Below are positions 34,887 through 43,880 of a stretch of DNA of 52,452 nt, piece by piece; position 1 is the stretch's first letter, and every line of letters starts with the position of its first letter. The notes beneath the pieces are model-generated. The model saw only the letters and a list, made by a program, of their open reading frames with translations. It had not been told where the DNA came from and searched no databases. Origin of the DNA: Saprospiraceae bacterium. GTDB lineage: Bacteria > Bacteroidota > Bacteroidia > Chitinophagales > Saprospiraceae. The translations under genes were made by a program, and so were the position numbers. Location: positions 1 to 52,452 of the forward strand of contig JANQHF010000044.1 of assembly GCA_028282725.1 (NCBI GenBank), in the 5' to 3' direction.

Positions 34887-36527
34887 TCAAATCATAGATG
34901 AAGCTTTGATCTTCAATACATCATCCAGAACGCAAAGCGTGTGATATAAAGCTTGTAAGCACAACCCGGTCAATCCCAAAATTGCATACCTGGGATTGCC
35001 ATTGTGTACAAAAACAATCAACAAAATCAGACTGATTAAAATGACAATTGTCTCTGTCGAATTGATCGCAATATTTGTGATTTCACTGAATGGCAAAAGA
35101 CTAAACACATTCGCCGATTGCAAAAAGAGATTAGTCAATCGTTCGATAAGGATCACAATCCAGTGATGAATGGAAGGGTGTATCCAACCGACTACCATTA
35201 AGACCAGAAAGGAAGAGATTAGTAAGAATGTACAGGGTATGGCGACGATACTGCTGATCGGACTGATCATGGATGTAGATCCAAAATGGAAAAGGGCAAT
35301 CGGGACAATTAAGAATTGAGCCGAAATTCCCAGATAAATGATCGAAACTGCATTTTTTAACCAGGCATTTTTGGGCAGGTAATTTCTCGAAAGAACAGGG
35401 AAGATCAGTATAATTCCGGTGACTGCAGAATAGGACATTTGAAAACTAATCGAGTATAAGGTATCAGGGTTGAACAACAACAAAATCATTGCCGACACCG
35501 CAAGTGTGTTCAGACTGTGAGCAGAGAAAGAATACGCTCTTGCTAACAGGAATAATGCGGTCATCAATGTTGCCCTATAAACCGGAGGGGCTCCACCGCC
35601 TAATTCAGCATAGAAAATGAGTACAACGATCAGTGTCAGGCAACTGATAGGATAATACTTGGGCTTTCTGAAAAATATGACGTTAATGATGCTAAAGAAA
35701 ATGACAGCTATTATGCCCACGTGTAAACCGGAAACGGTTAAGACATGAATCATACCACTTTTCACAAAATGTTTCTTGGTCGTGGGATCTATCTCTTTTT
35801 TGTAACCAAATATTAGTGCTTTCAGGATAGGTGCAGAATGTAAGCCGAGGTTGCGGTCAATGAAAGATATTCCCGCGAGCCTAAGATCTCTTCTTATGAA
35901 TCTGGTAATCTCAAATTTACTTTTGGAGACAAGACTTATATCATCGAAGTTGAGATAGACGATATATCTTATTCCCCGTTCCTTCAGAAACTTGTAATAA
36001 GAATTTTTGGAAGCATAGGATTCCAGATTTTTTACAATTTTTTGGAAAGAAATGCTGTGACCAATATGGATACCGGGATTTTTATCATGTTTGGGGATTT
36101 TGATAATAATGGGATCATTTCTCGTCTCTGATGGATCACCTGAGTTGATCAACTGAAACCCGCTAATTGAGCCATATAGGTTTATGTAACGTTTGGATGA
36201 GTCAATATTTGAAATATAAACCGTGAACTCCGCTTGTATTCCATGCAGATTGTTCCGCTCTTTTTTCTTTGAATTGATGTATTGAGTAATTGAATCATGA
36301 AACCCTCCTAGACTTATGATAGAGATCATCAGTACTGTTCCCCTGCGACTCCAATGAAATACTTCTTTAGGAAGGATGATCAATAAGAAAATGAGTGTTA
36401 GAGTGCATACCAACCACCAGAGATAGTGGAGAGAATAAAGATTTGACAAATGGATTCCAGCCATAAAATATAGAAGGGCAGATACCATCGGCAGTTGTAT
36501 TCGGGTCAGTTTTCTTTTCAACTTCAA
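34887..36527 (-). CDS. comEC: ComEC/Rec2 DNA-uptake channel, short form
   Basis: 546 residues. N-terminal helices and an OB-like soluble domain (about 80-210, with TVYISNIDSSKRYINLYG and HIGHSISFQKI) are followed by the competence domain with HVLTVSGLHVGIIAVIFF and GGGAPPVYRATLMTALFLLA, and many membrane helices to the end. The C-terminal metallo-beta-lactamase nuclease of longer ComEC proteins is absent, as in other Bacteroidota. It should pass single-stranded DNA through the inner membrane. The adjacent ComEA-like gene supports this. Confidence 0.92.
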   Translation of the reverse strand: MKLKRKLTRIQLPMVSALLYFMAGIHLSNLYSLHYLWWLVCTLTLIFLLIILPKEVFHWSRRGTVLMISIISLGGFHDSITQYINSKKKERNNLHGIQAEFTVYISNIDSSKRYINLYGSISGFQLINSGDPSETRNDPIIIKIPKHDKNPGIHIGHSISFQKIVKNLESYASKNSYYKFLKERGIRYIVYLNFDDISLVSKSKFEITRFIRRDLRLAGISFIDRNLGLHSAPILKALIFGYKKEIDPTTKKHFVKSGMIHVLTVSGLHVGIIAVIFFSIINVIFFRKPKYYPISCLTLIVVLIFYAELGGGAPPVYRATLMTALFLLARAYSFSAHSLNTLAVSAMILLLFNPDTLYSISFQMSYSAVTGIILIFPVLSRNYLPKNAWLKNAVSIIYLGISAQFLIVPIALFHFGSTSMISPISSIVAIPCTFLLISSFLVLMVVGWIHPSIHHWIVILIERLTNLFLQSANVFSLLPFSEITNIAINSTETIVILISLILLIVFVHNGNPRYAILGLTGLCLQALYHTLCVLDDVLKIKASSMI

Positions 36528-36748
36528 AAAATCAGAGTGGTGTTTTATTAATTATGACTAAATCAGTGTCCAGGTAACCTCCTCGAGAAAGATTTTCAGA
36601 ATGCGAATGCGAATTCCTTCATTTTTTACGATGAAAAAAGTGTGTTTGGTTGAAGATCATTCAACCCTGATCTGCTGTGACGTCTATAGATTATTTAATA
36701 TATTGTAGATTCGATTAATACTTTTTATAACTAAAACCAACTCAAGAA

Positions 36749-37633
36749 ATGCGTTCGCTCGGAATTCTCCTTGTGTTATTGGTATGGGTATTGCTGGGAT
36801 GGAAAATGTGTACGGATCATCAAAGATGTTGTCTTGAAGATACTGATACCATAGGGGTCACAGACGATTCTGAGACCCAGTCTACTGCCCCCCTGTCCAA
36901 AGAAGATTGTCCGGGAGGACTTCTCTGTTTTTTACCTGGCAGTTCGGATGTTATCGTTGGAGAATCCTTTGATGCCTACAAAGATTCTATTACTGCATTG
37001 ATTTCTGATGATAAGATGTTGCGCATTACTGGAGTCTATAGTTCAGGAGAATCCGACGATGAGTCAACCTCTAATCTTGGCTACGCTCGTGCTTCTTCAA
37101 TCCGGGCTCTGTTTAATAATCTGACTGATGATCAGGTTGCGCTGCAGGATCAACTGGTCGTTGGCAGGAATCTCTCATCTAATGAGCTGTATTCAATGAA
37201 TGTATTGGAAATGATTTCAGCTCAGACGATCACAGGTTCGGCAGGAGAACCTGCCTCGGCACAAGACGAGGACTCAGATTCCGGAAGACCGGGAATCAGT
37301 ATGAATGCGGTCATTTACTTTCCCTTCAACAGTACAGCCAAACTCGACGATGCCCAAATTGAAAGTTACCTGGATGATGTTGCGAAGCGAATCGTGAATT
37401 CCGGGGAGCGGGTAAGGTTGACGGGACACACCGATAATATAGGTAGTTCAGAATCAAACATAACCTTAGGCCAAAAAAGGGCAAATATAATCGCCGATTA
37501 TTTAATTGGTAAGGGAGTACGACGCAGTCAAATAATTTCGGAATCAAAAGGTGAAACGCAACCTGTTGCTTCCAATTCTACGGAAGTAGGACGTGCAAAA
37601 AATAGACGTACGGAATTACAAATTATTCAATAA
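36749..37633 (+). CDS. OmpA family peptidoglycan-binding protein
   Basis: 294 residues. An N-terminal hydrophobic segment (LGILLVLLVWVLLGWKMC) acts as an anchor or signal peptide. A middle part (about 60-155, ITGVYSSGESDDESTSNLGYARASSI) looks like a degenerate OmpA-like fold. The C-terminal OmpA domain (about 185-294) has VIYFPFNSTAKLDDAQ, TGHTDNIGS and LGQKRANIIADYLI, keeping the Asp and Arg that bind diaminopimelate. It should tie a membrane component to peptidoglycan. It runs with the tandem HHH gene 17 bases downstream. Confidence 0.87.
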   Translation: MRSLGILLVLLVWVLLGWKMCTDHQRCCLEDTDTIGVTDDSETQSTAPLSKEDCPGGLLCFLPGSSDVIVGESFDAYKDSITALISDDKMLRITGVYSSGESDDESTSNLGYARASSIRALFNNLTDDQVALQDQLVVGRNLSSNELYSMNVLEMISAQTITGSAGEPASAQDEDSDSGRPGISMNAVIYFPFNSTAKLDDAQIESYLDDVAKRIVNSGERVRLTGHTDNIGSSESNITLGQKRANIIADYLIGKGVRRSQIISESKGETQPVASNSTEVGRAKNRRTELQIIQ

Positions 37634-37650
37634 GTATTAAACCAACGATC

Positions 37651-38766
37651 ATGTTCTTATTTATAGATTTTTGTACTTGCAACTGGATTTTACCATGGTT
37701 GCTGCCTTTTCTACTAGGCCTGCTTCTTGGTTGGCTTATTTGGGGGCGCCTGAGAAATGTAATACGTCAGTTGGAAAATGAGAATGCGAAATTACTCAAT
37801 CAGATCAGTGAACTTGAATCTGAGCTTAAAGAATGCAGGGCTAAGAACGCCGGTATCGATAGCGAAATAGCATTGTTGAAGGGCCGAATCAGAGAACTTT
37901 CGGAATCAGGCCAATCCACCGGGGATACAGGATCGGCACTCGGTCTGATCAGTGACAGTGAAACCGATGATGACGGTAGAGGAGGAATTGATATCGACGG
38001 GGACGGAGAAGTCGATATCGAGGGAGATCTTATTGCAGGAGACACTGATGGTGATGATTCAACCGGGTCAACAGATTCTTCGGGTGATCTTACTTCTGCC
38101 GTTGGCGGAGCTACAGCCCTGGGTGCTATGTCCTCCGGGCTTTCCGATACACAAGGCAAGAGTTCGAAGAACATTTATGCAGGCCTAAAACCTGATAATC
38201 TTCAAATTGTAGAAGGAATTGGGCCCAAAATGAATGAAATATTGAATGACCACGGTGTCAGCACCTGGGCAGAGTTGGCATCCAAGTCAAATGATGATAT
38301 TCGGGCCATACTCGATAGCGTAAATGCAAAACGATATCGTATCATTGACTGTTCTTCCTGGCCATCACAGGCACGATTAGCAGTGAACGGTCAATGGGAT
38401 AATCTGATTTCTCTACAGAAAAATCTTGATTCAGGCAGAGCTGCGGGAGCTACAGGAGAGACTGATTCCAAAGTAGAGAAGCTCTTGATAAAAATGGGAG
38501 TTCTTAAAAGGTGGAAGCAAGATGATTTGACCGCAGTTGAAGGAATAGGACCCAAGATATCTCAGCTTCTTCAAAATGAAGGGATCACATCTTGGCGTCA
38601 GCTTGCAAATACGGAAGTATCAAAAATCCAATCCATATTGGATATTGCGGGTAAAAGATATAAACTGGCAGATCCGGGTTCCTGGCCGAAGCAAGCCGAA
38701 ATGGCTGCTGATGGGAGATGGGATGACTTAGAGGAATACCAGGATTTTCTGCAAGGAGGAAAATAA
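37651..38766 (+). CDS. Membrane-anchored tandem helix-hairpin-helix protein
   Basis: 371 residues. One helix at 11-31 (ILPWLLPFLLGLLLGWLI), a coiled coil (about 37-85), an acidic linker with repeated DGDG-type motifs (about 100-145), then two copies of a roughly 75-residue unit (181-256 and 290-365). Each unit has VEGIGPK, a W-x-x-LA helix, KRY and a shared SWP-x-QA...WD ending. The GIGPK motif is a helix-hairpin-helix DNA- or protein-binding element like those of L21p-like/DUF4332 proteins. Function unknown. It is the second gene of an operon with the OmpA gene and precedes a strong terminator. Confidence 0.78.
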   Translation: MFLFIDFCTCNWILPWLLPFLLGLLLGWLIWGRLRNVIRQLENENAKLLNQISELESELKECRAKNAGIDSEIALLKGRIRELSESGQSTGDTGSALGLISDSETDDDGRGGIDIDGDGEVDIEGDLIAGDTDGDDSTGSTDSSGDLTSAVGGATALGAMSSGLSDTQGKSSKNIYAGLKPDNLQIVEGIGPKMNEILNDHGVSTWAELASKSNDDIRAILDSVNAKRYRIIDCSSWPSQARLAVNGQWDNLISLQKNLDSGRAAGATGETDSKVEKLLIKMGVLKRWKQDDLTAVEGIGPKISQLLQNEGITSWRQLANTEVSKIQSILDIAGKRYKLADPGSWPKQAEMAADGRWDDLEEYQDFLQGGK

Positions 38767-38797
38767 CCGATTTCATCCCTTGAACATGACCGATTGG

Positions 38798-38827
38798 GCC
38801 TCGACTTATGTTTGTCGGGGCTTTTTT
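38798..38827 (+). terminator. Rho-independent terminator after the OmpA/HHH operon
   Basis: GCCTCGAC (38798-38805) pairs with GTCGGGGC (38814-38821), eight pairs including one G-T, loop of eight, followed by six T (38822-38827). It lies 32 bases behind the HHH gene and ends that transcript ahead of the helicase gene. Confidence 0.9.
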
Positions 38828-38889
38828 CTTTACCTCAAGGGGTTACCTTAGTTGTTGTTCTGTCATAATGATATATACAATGTGTATTG

Positions 38890-41800
38890 ATGAAGATGAA
38901 TGAAGAAATAGAGGATTTATTAAAAATCAGGACAGGAATTCTGGAATCATCGCTGCCAGATGTCCAAAAAATCCAAGGATACGCCCACCTCTTCAACCTG
39001 ATCTTATCTAAGGCAACCTCGTTTACTTCCATACAGTTTACCAGCGCGTTTGCAAGGTTGAGTTTTTTGATCAGTGCTCACAATATTCCGTACCAGGAAG
39101 GTTATTTGTTGCATTCATTTCGTAAATCAAAATATTCATCAAAAGAAAATGCTCGGGATTCAGATCTGCTTTTAGCGGAGGTGGTGGTTAAAATATTGTT
39201 TGCTCGTTTGTTTGACAGACACGAAGACCTGGGAATGGTTTTGCCGATATTTCAAGATTTGTCGAATGGTAAAGTGCCGTTCCATTCTAAATTTAAAAGA
39301 GAGGAATCTGTGCTCATCGAGCAAATAGATTTGGAAACAAAACAAATCGTAGCTCAACTAAATCGCCAACCTTATAACAAGATAGATATAGCGTTTGACA
39401 GGCCTGAAAGAAATGAGGACTACACCGAACTATTCCACCAGGTTCTTGAACAATCATTATTGCCTCTTAAGATGAATCTGGTCGATATTGAAATTTCAGA
39501 ACAAGGAACTTATTATCCCCTCAGTTTTGTAATCGAACCTGATTTTCTATATGATGTAACAGCCGTATCTGAATGTTTCGCTTCTTTTGGTAATCACCAG
39601 GGATCCTATTTGATGAGAAAGTTTCTCAAAAAATCTGTGAGCCAGCCTTTGTTAGTAGGTAATCTTGTCAACTTTTTCCTGGATCAACTTGTCTATCATC
39701 CCGAACTTACATTTAAAGAACTGCTCAACAGAATTTTTCGCTTTGATCCACTCTCCATTGCCTTACTTGACGATCAAGATGTACGTGAAATGCTCACAGT
39801 ACTAGAGCGACACTTTCTAAATATCAAGAATGTAGTTCTTCATCAATTTCAAAAGATCAATATCGATGATGATACCTGCCAGGTAGAACCTTCTTTTTAT
39901 TCTGTAAAATATGGTATACAGGGAAGGCTTGACCTATTTGCGCTCAAGAATGATAATGCTACGATTATCGAATTAAAAAGCGGCAGTAGTTATCGACCGA
40001 ATCAATATGGCCTTTCCAACAATCATTACCACCAGACCTTATTGTATGACATGTTGATTGAATCCGTTTATGGACAGTCTGTAAAGAGAAATAATTTCAT
40101 TCTATATTCAAAGGAGTCGTCAAGGCCGCTCAGATATGCTCCTTCTGTTAAGGCAGAGCAAAGAGAATCAATAAAAGAACGAAACCGCCTTTATTTACAT
40201 GACAGGGTACTCATGAGGTCCGGAGATTTTATTGACTATTATTCCAAGTTCTTTAAGAAGAATGCTTCAAAAATCAAGGGTTTTATAAAGCAAGACTTCC
40301 AGTCATTTTTAGATAAAATGGAACAACTTGATCCATTGGAAAGAAAGTATTGTAATCAAATTTTGAAATTCTCCTTAAACGAACTTTTTATAAGTAAGTT
40401 AGGCTTGGAAGAGTCTGGTAGAAATAAGGGTCTTGCTAATCTCTGGGGACTCGATATCGATTCTAAAAAAGAGCAATTTTCAATTATTAACCACTTGACC
40501 CTCATGGAGGATCACTCAAACAGTGCCGAACCTCATCTGGTATTTGAACATTCACAGCACACTAATACTCTTCACAATTTCAGGATTGGAGACATTGGAA
40601 TTCTCTATGCTTCTGACGAAGGTGTAGTTGATGTTTTACGCAAACAGGTTTTTAAGATCACAGTCGTAGCAATAAGTGAAAATAAGATTACCGTAAGATT
40701 ACGCAGCAGACAAGACAATCCCGAAACCTTCGTGAGGGATGCGTACTGGAATATAGAACATGATGTACTTGAAAACGGGTTTTATGAAATGACCAGAAGC
40801 ATTTACGAATTTAGTGAAGCGGAACGATCACGACGCGAATTACTTCTTGGAAGACGCGCGCCTTGGGACTACACATCTGAAAAAGCATACTGTAGTCCCG
40901 AGTTGACAGAAGAGCAACAAAGGCTATTTACAGAAATAATTAATGCTAAAGAATATTACCTGCTATGGGGTCCGCCGGGAACCGGCAAAACCAGTGTGAT
41001 GCTCAAGGAATTGGCCCATCATTACCTAACACAGAGCAGTGAAAGGATCCTCCTGATGGCTTATACAAATAGGGCAGTGGATGAAATATGCGCTGCATTA
41101 ACTGCCATTCCCGATTCCCCGGATTTTATAAAAATAGGATCAAAATATAGTACGAGTGACCAATTTCATTCCTATTTATTGGATAATCAAATCGCCGATA
41201 TTCAAGACAGGAAGTCACTTAGAACGAAACTTCTGAATACTCAGATCTACGTAGGGACTGTTGCTTCTATGAAAGGTAAAGTGGCCCTTTTTGAAATGAT
41301 AAAGTTTAATGTTGCAATCATAGATGAAGCATCTCAAATATTGGAGCCAACTCTGATAGGATTACTATGTCGCGTGGACAAGTTTGTCTTAATTGGTGAT
41401 CATCGGCAGTTGCCGGCAATTGTATTGCAAAAACATGAAGATACCGCCATTGAAGATGATGACTTAAAGGCTATTGGAATTCACCAGTTGGCCACATCCA
41501 TGTTTGAGAGATTATTTAATCAGGCCCATGCTAAAGGTTGGAATCATGCATTTGGTCAACTCACTCAACAGGGAAGAATGCATATCGAAATAATGGACTT
41601 TGTGAATTCATATTTTTATGATCGTTCGTTAATCCCATTACCTTTAATTTCCAGATTGACTGATTCTTCATTTTTTCAATCTGAAAAAAAGACAAATCGC
41701 TTTGAATATTATCCGACGAACACAGATCTGGGTTCCGATAATTTGAAAATCAATCAACATGAGGCAACGGTAGTAACCCAAATCTGCCTTGCAATAAAGG

Positions 41801-42183
41801 ACCGGTATCGACAAGATGACAAAGAACTAACAGTCCATTCAATGGGAATCATCACTCCTTTCAGAGCCCAAATTGCCGCTATAAGAAAAGAAATTGCTTC
41901 GGCGGATAACGAATTGCTTCAATTTTTAACGATCGACACAGTAGAGCGATATCAGGGAGGGGCACGTGATATTATAATTTTATCATGCTGTATGAACTAT
42001 GGTTTTCAACTTTCATCATTGGTCTCTTATTCAGAAGATGGGATCGATCGAAAACTTAATGTCAGTATTACCAGAGCCAGAGAGAAATTTATCCTGGTTG
42101 GTAATCGCTTATTACTTGAGAAAAACGAAAACTATAGAAATCTTATCCGTCAGGCTGTCTTGAGTGCTATGGAATTCCAATAA
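38890..42183 (+). CDS. Dna2-like nuclease-helicase
   Basis: 1097 residues from the ATG at 38890. The N-terminal part contains a PD-(D/E)XK nuclease signature near 345-367 (GRLDLFALK, then IIELKSGSSY and a following HQTLLYDML). The C-terminal half is an SF1B helicase: Walker A GPPGTGKT near 693, the Walker B-like IIDEASQILEPTL, GDHRQLPAIV, the late motif with ITPFRAQIAAIRKEI, and ERYQGGARDIIILS near 1018. This order matches Dna2 (nuclease then helicase), which trims flaps and processes broken ends. The four Cys of Dna2's iron-sulphur cluster are not evident. It overlaps the convergent queE by 17 bases. Confidence 0.85.
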   Translation: MKMNEEIEDLLKIRTGILESSLPDVQKIQGYAHLFNLILSKATSFTSIQFTSAFARLSFLISAHNIPYQEGYLLHSFRKSKYSSKENARDSDLLLAEVVVKILFARLFDRHEDLGMVLPIFQDLSNGKVPFHSKFKREESVLIEQIDLETKQIVAQLNRQPYNKIDIAFDRPERNEDYTELFHQVLEQSLLPLKMNLVDIEISEQGTYYPLSFVIEPDFLYDVTAVSECFASFGNHQGSYLMRKFLKKSVSQPLLVGNLVNFFLDQLVYHPELTFKELLNRIFRFDPLSIALLDDQDVREMLTVLERHFLNIKNVVLHQFQKINIDDDTCQVEPSFYSVKYGIQGRLDLFALKNDNATIIELKSGSSYRPNQYGLSNNHYHQTLLYDMLIESVYGQSVKRNNFILYSKESSRPLRYAPSVKAEQRESIKERNRLYLHDRVLMRSGDFIDYYSKFFKKNASKIKGFIKQDFQSFLDKMEQLDPLERKYCNQILKFSLNELFISKLGLEESGRNKGLANLWGLDIDSKKEQFSIINHLTLMEDHSNSAEPHLVFEHSQHTNTLHNFRIGDIGILYASDEGVVDVLRKQVFKITVVAISENKITVRLRSRQDNPETFVRDAYWNIEHDVLENGFYEMTRSIYEFSEAERSRRELLLGRRAPWDYTSEKAYCSPELTEEQQRLFTEIINAKEYYLLWGPPGTGKTSVMLKELAHHYLTQSSERILLMAYTNRAVDEICAALTAIPDSPDFIKIGSKYSTSDQFHSYLLDNQIADIQDRKSLRTKLLNTQIYVGTVASMKGKVALFEMIKFNVAIIDEASQILEPTLIGLLCRVDKFVLIGDHRQLPAIVLQKHEDTAIEDDDLKAIGIHQLATSMFERLFNQAHAKGWNHAFGQLTQQGRMHIEIMDFVNSYFYDRSLIPLPLISRLTDSSFFQSEKKTNRFEYYPTNTDLGSDNLKINQHEATVVTQICLAIKDRYRQDDKELTVHSMGIITPFRAQIAAIRKEIASADNELLQFLTIDTVERYQGGARDIIILSCCMNYGFQLSSLVSYSEDGIDRKLNVSITRAREKFILVGNRLLLEKNENYRNLIRQAVLSAMEFQ

Positions 42184-42796
42184 TTTTATGTGTCTGAAGG
42201 CTCAGTTTCCATTTTGGTCTTTGGGTACATATCGATATGCAAAGTTTGATATTTTGATCCAAATCCTGATTATCCATAGGTTGAAGGAAGTAGTGGTCGA
42301 AATCCAAACCTTCGAAATCTTCAATATTCAGACCGGCTTGTGGAAATACGATCTTCAATTCATTCCCCTTTTTTACCGCAAATTCAGCATTTGCCTTGGG
42401 ACTCACACAGGACCAATCAATTTGCTCAGGAATGGGTAGTGTACCATTTGTTTCTATTGCAATGTAGAAACCCTTTTGATGCAAACAATCAATAAGCTGT
42501 GCATCTAGTTGTAAGAGAGGTTCACCTCCTGTACAAACAATAAAAGGAGTCGTCTGACCATTCGTGGGCCACAGAGAATAACAGACTTCAGCAAGCTGTT
42601 CGGCCGTGTATCGTCCTCCATTATCCCCGTCCATTCCCCAAAAATCCGTATCACAAAACTGGCAAATGGCATTGCTTCTATCTTTTTCTAACCCACTCCA
42701 GAGATTACATCCGCTAAATCTCAGGAATACAGCCGATCGGCCTGTATAAAAGCCCTCCCCTTGAATGGTGTAATATATCTCTTTAACGGAATACAT
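42167..42796 (-). CDS. queE: 7-carboxy-7-deazaguanine synthase QueE
   Basis: 209 residues from the ATG at 42796; a TTG at 42808 is a less likely start because it falls in the promoter -7 box. QueE rearranges 6-carboxytetrahydropterin to 7-carboxy-7-deazaguanine on the way to queuosine. It is a radical SAM enzyme with a variant cluster motif: Cys30, Cys45 and Cys48 form CX14CX2C (the usual radical SAM form is CX3CX2C), a form seen in one QueE group. TIQGEGFYTGR at the start and TGGEPLLQ later are also typical. No other queuosine gene lies nearby. Confidence 0.92.
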   Translation of the reverse strand: MYSVKEIYYTIQGEGFYTGRSAVFLRFSGCNLWSGLEKDRSNAICQFCDTDFWGMDGDNGGRYTAEQLAEVCYSLWPTNGQTTPFIVCTGGEPLLQLDAQLIDCLHQKGFYIAIETNGTLPIPEQIDWSCVSPKANAEFAVKKGNELKIVFPQAGLNIEDFEGLDFDHYFLQPMDNQDLDQNIKLCISICTQRPKWKLSLQTHKIIGIP

Positions 42797-42805
42797 AAGC
42801 AAGTG

Positions 42806-42836
42806 CAAAGGTAGAAGTTCGGAGACCCAACTTCAA
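42806..42836 (-). promoter_or_regulatory. queE promoter, nearly leaderless
   Basis: On the minus strand TACCTTTG (42813 to 42806) fits the -7 box, and TTG (42836 to 42834) lies 20 bases upstream as the -33 box. The ATG at 42796 is only nine bases behind the -7 box, so the transcript should carry a leader of just a few bases. Confidence 0.65.
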
Positions 42837-42869
42837 GAGGAGATCAGTACATGCTTCTCCCGGATATGT

Positions 42870-43808
42870 TCATTCTATCCGATCCAATATATTATACGTA
42901 TAAGATTTGCTCCTCGATGCAATGATTAGTTCAGATAAAAAACCAGTGAGAAAGAGTTGTGTACCGATGATAAATATGAGTATACCAAAGAAGAAAAGAG
43001 GGCGGTCCTGGATTCCCGAGACATTGTAGACCAACTTCATTATGGTCAAATAGACCAGAATGAATAATCCGATTGAAATCGAAATAATGCCCAATGTTCC
43101 GAAAAAATGCATCGGTCTTTTATTGAATTTGCCAACAAAAAAAATGGAAAGCAGATCCAAGAATCCGCTGATCAACCGACGGGCTCCAAATTTTGAAACT
43201 CCATATTTGCGGGCCTGGTGGGTCACTACTTTTTCACCAATTTTCGAATAGCCCTGCCATTTTGCCAACACAGGCATCCATCTGTGCATATCCCCGTACA
43301 CGTTGATATCCTTCACAACTTCTTTTTTATATGCCTTCAAACCACAATTGAAATCATGCAATGGAATCTTGCTCACGTATCGGGCTACGGCATTGAAGAG
43401 CTTGCTTGGCAAGGTCTTGGAAATCGGATCATGTCTTTTTTTCTTCCATCCGGATACCAGGTCATATCCTTCATCTTTGATCATCTTGTACAGAGGCAGA
43501 ATTTCTTCCGGACTGTCCTGGAGATCTGCATCCATCGTAATGATCACATTGCCTTGCGCTAATTTAAAACCTTCGCTGAGAGCAGCTGACTTGCCATAAT
43601 TTCTTCGAAATTTGGTTGCTTTAATTTCGATGTCATTTTCTTCACTCAGCTTTTTCAATACTTGCCAACTTGAATCCGTACTGCCATCATCAATAAAAAC
43701 CAATTCGTAAGAAATAGATTTATCGTCTAATTCAGCTTCAATCCATTCGACAAGGGGACCAAGAGATTCTTCTTCGTTGTAAACCGGTATGATGACGGAA
43801 ACATCCAT
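42870..43808 (-). CDS. Family 2 glycosyltransferase, membrane-bound
   Basis: 312 residues. GT-A catalytic domain (about 1-225) with VIIPVYNEEESL, DDGSTDSSW, MDADLQDSPEE (metal-binding DAD) and DFNCGLKAY. Two C-terminal helices (HFFGTLGIISISIGLFILVYL and FFFGILIFIIGTQLFL) anchor it. This is the DPM1/ArnC-like group that transfers a sugar to undecaprenyl or dolichyl phosphate. The substrate cannot be read from sequence. It is probably transcribed from its own promoter just upstream; the next gene upstream lies 72 bases away. Confidence 0.9.
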   Translation of the reverse strand: MDVSVIIPVYNEEESLGPLVEWIEAELDDKSISYELVFIDDGSTDSSWQVLKKLSEENDIEIKATKFRRNYGKSAALSEGFKLAQGNVIITMDADLQDSPEEILPLYKMIKDEGYDLVSGWKKKRHDPISKTLPSKLFNAVARYVSKIPLHDFNCGLKAYKKEVVKDINVYGDMHRWMPVLAKWQGYSKIGEKVVTHQARKYGVSKFGARRLISGFLDLLSIFFVGKFNKRPMHFFGTLGIISISIGLFILVYLTIMKLVYNVSGIQDRPLFFFGILIFIIGTQLFLTGFLSELIIASRSKSYTYNILDRIE

Positions 43809-43827
43809 AAAGTGTTTATAAACGCTA

Positions 43828-43835
43828 CAAATCTA
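43828..43835 (-). promoter_or_regulatory. -7 box of a glycosyltransferase promoter
   Basis: On the minus strand TAGATTTG (43835 to 43828) fits TAnnTTTG exactly and lies 19 bases before the ATG at 43808. No TTG is visible at the -33 distance, so the call rests on the -7 box alone. Confidence 0.45.
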
Positions 43836-43880
43836 CACTTTCTGAATACGTATATTAAATAACTGTTTAATATAATGTAC

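Noticed and set aside
42164-42439. 91-codon plus-strand frame over the 3' end of queE
   Set aside because: It is the antisense of queE and its translation shows no domain.
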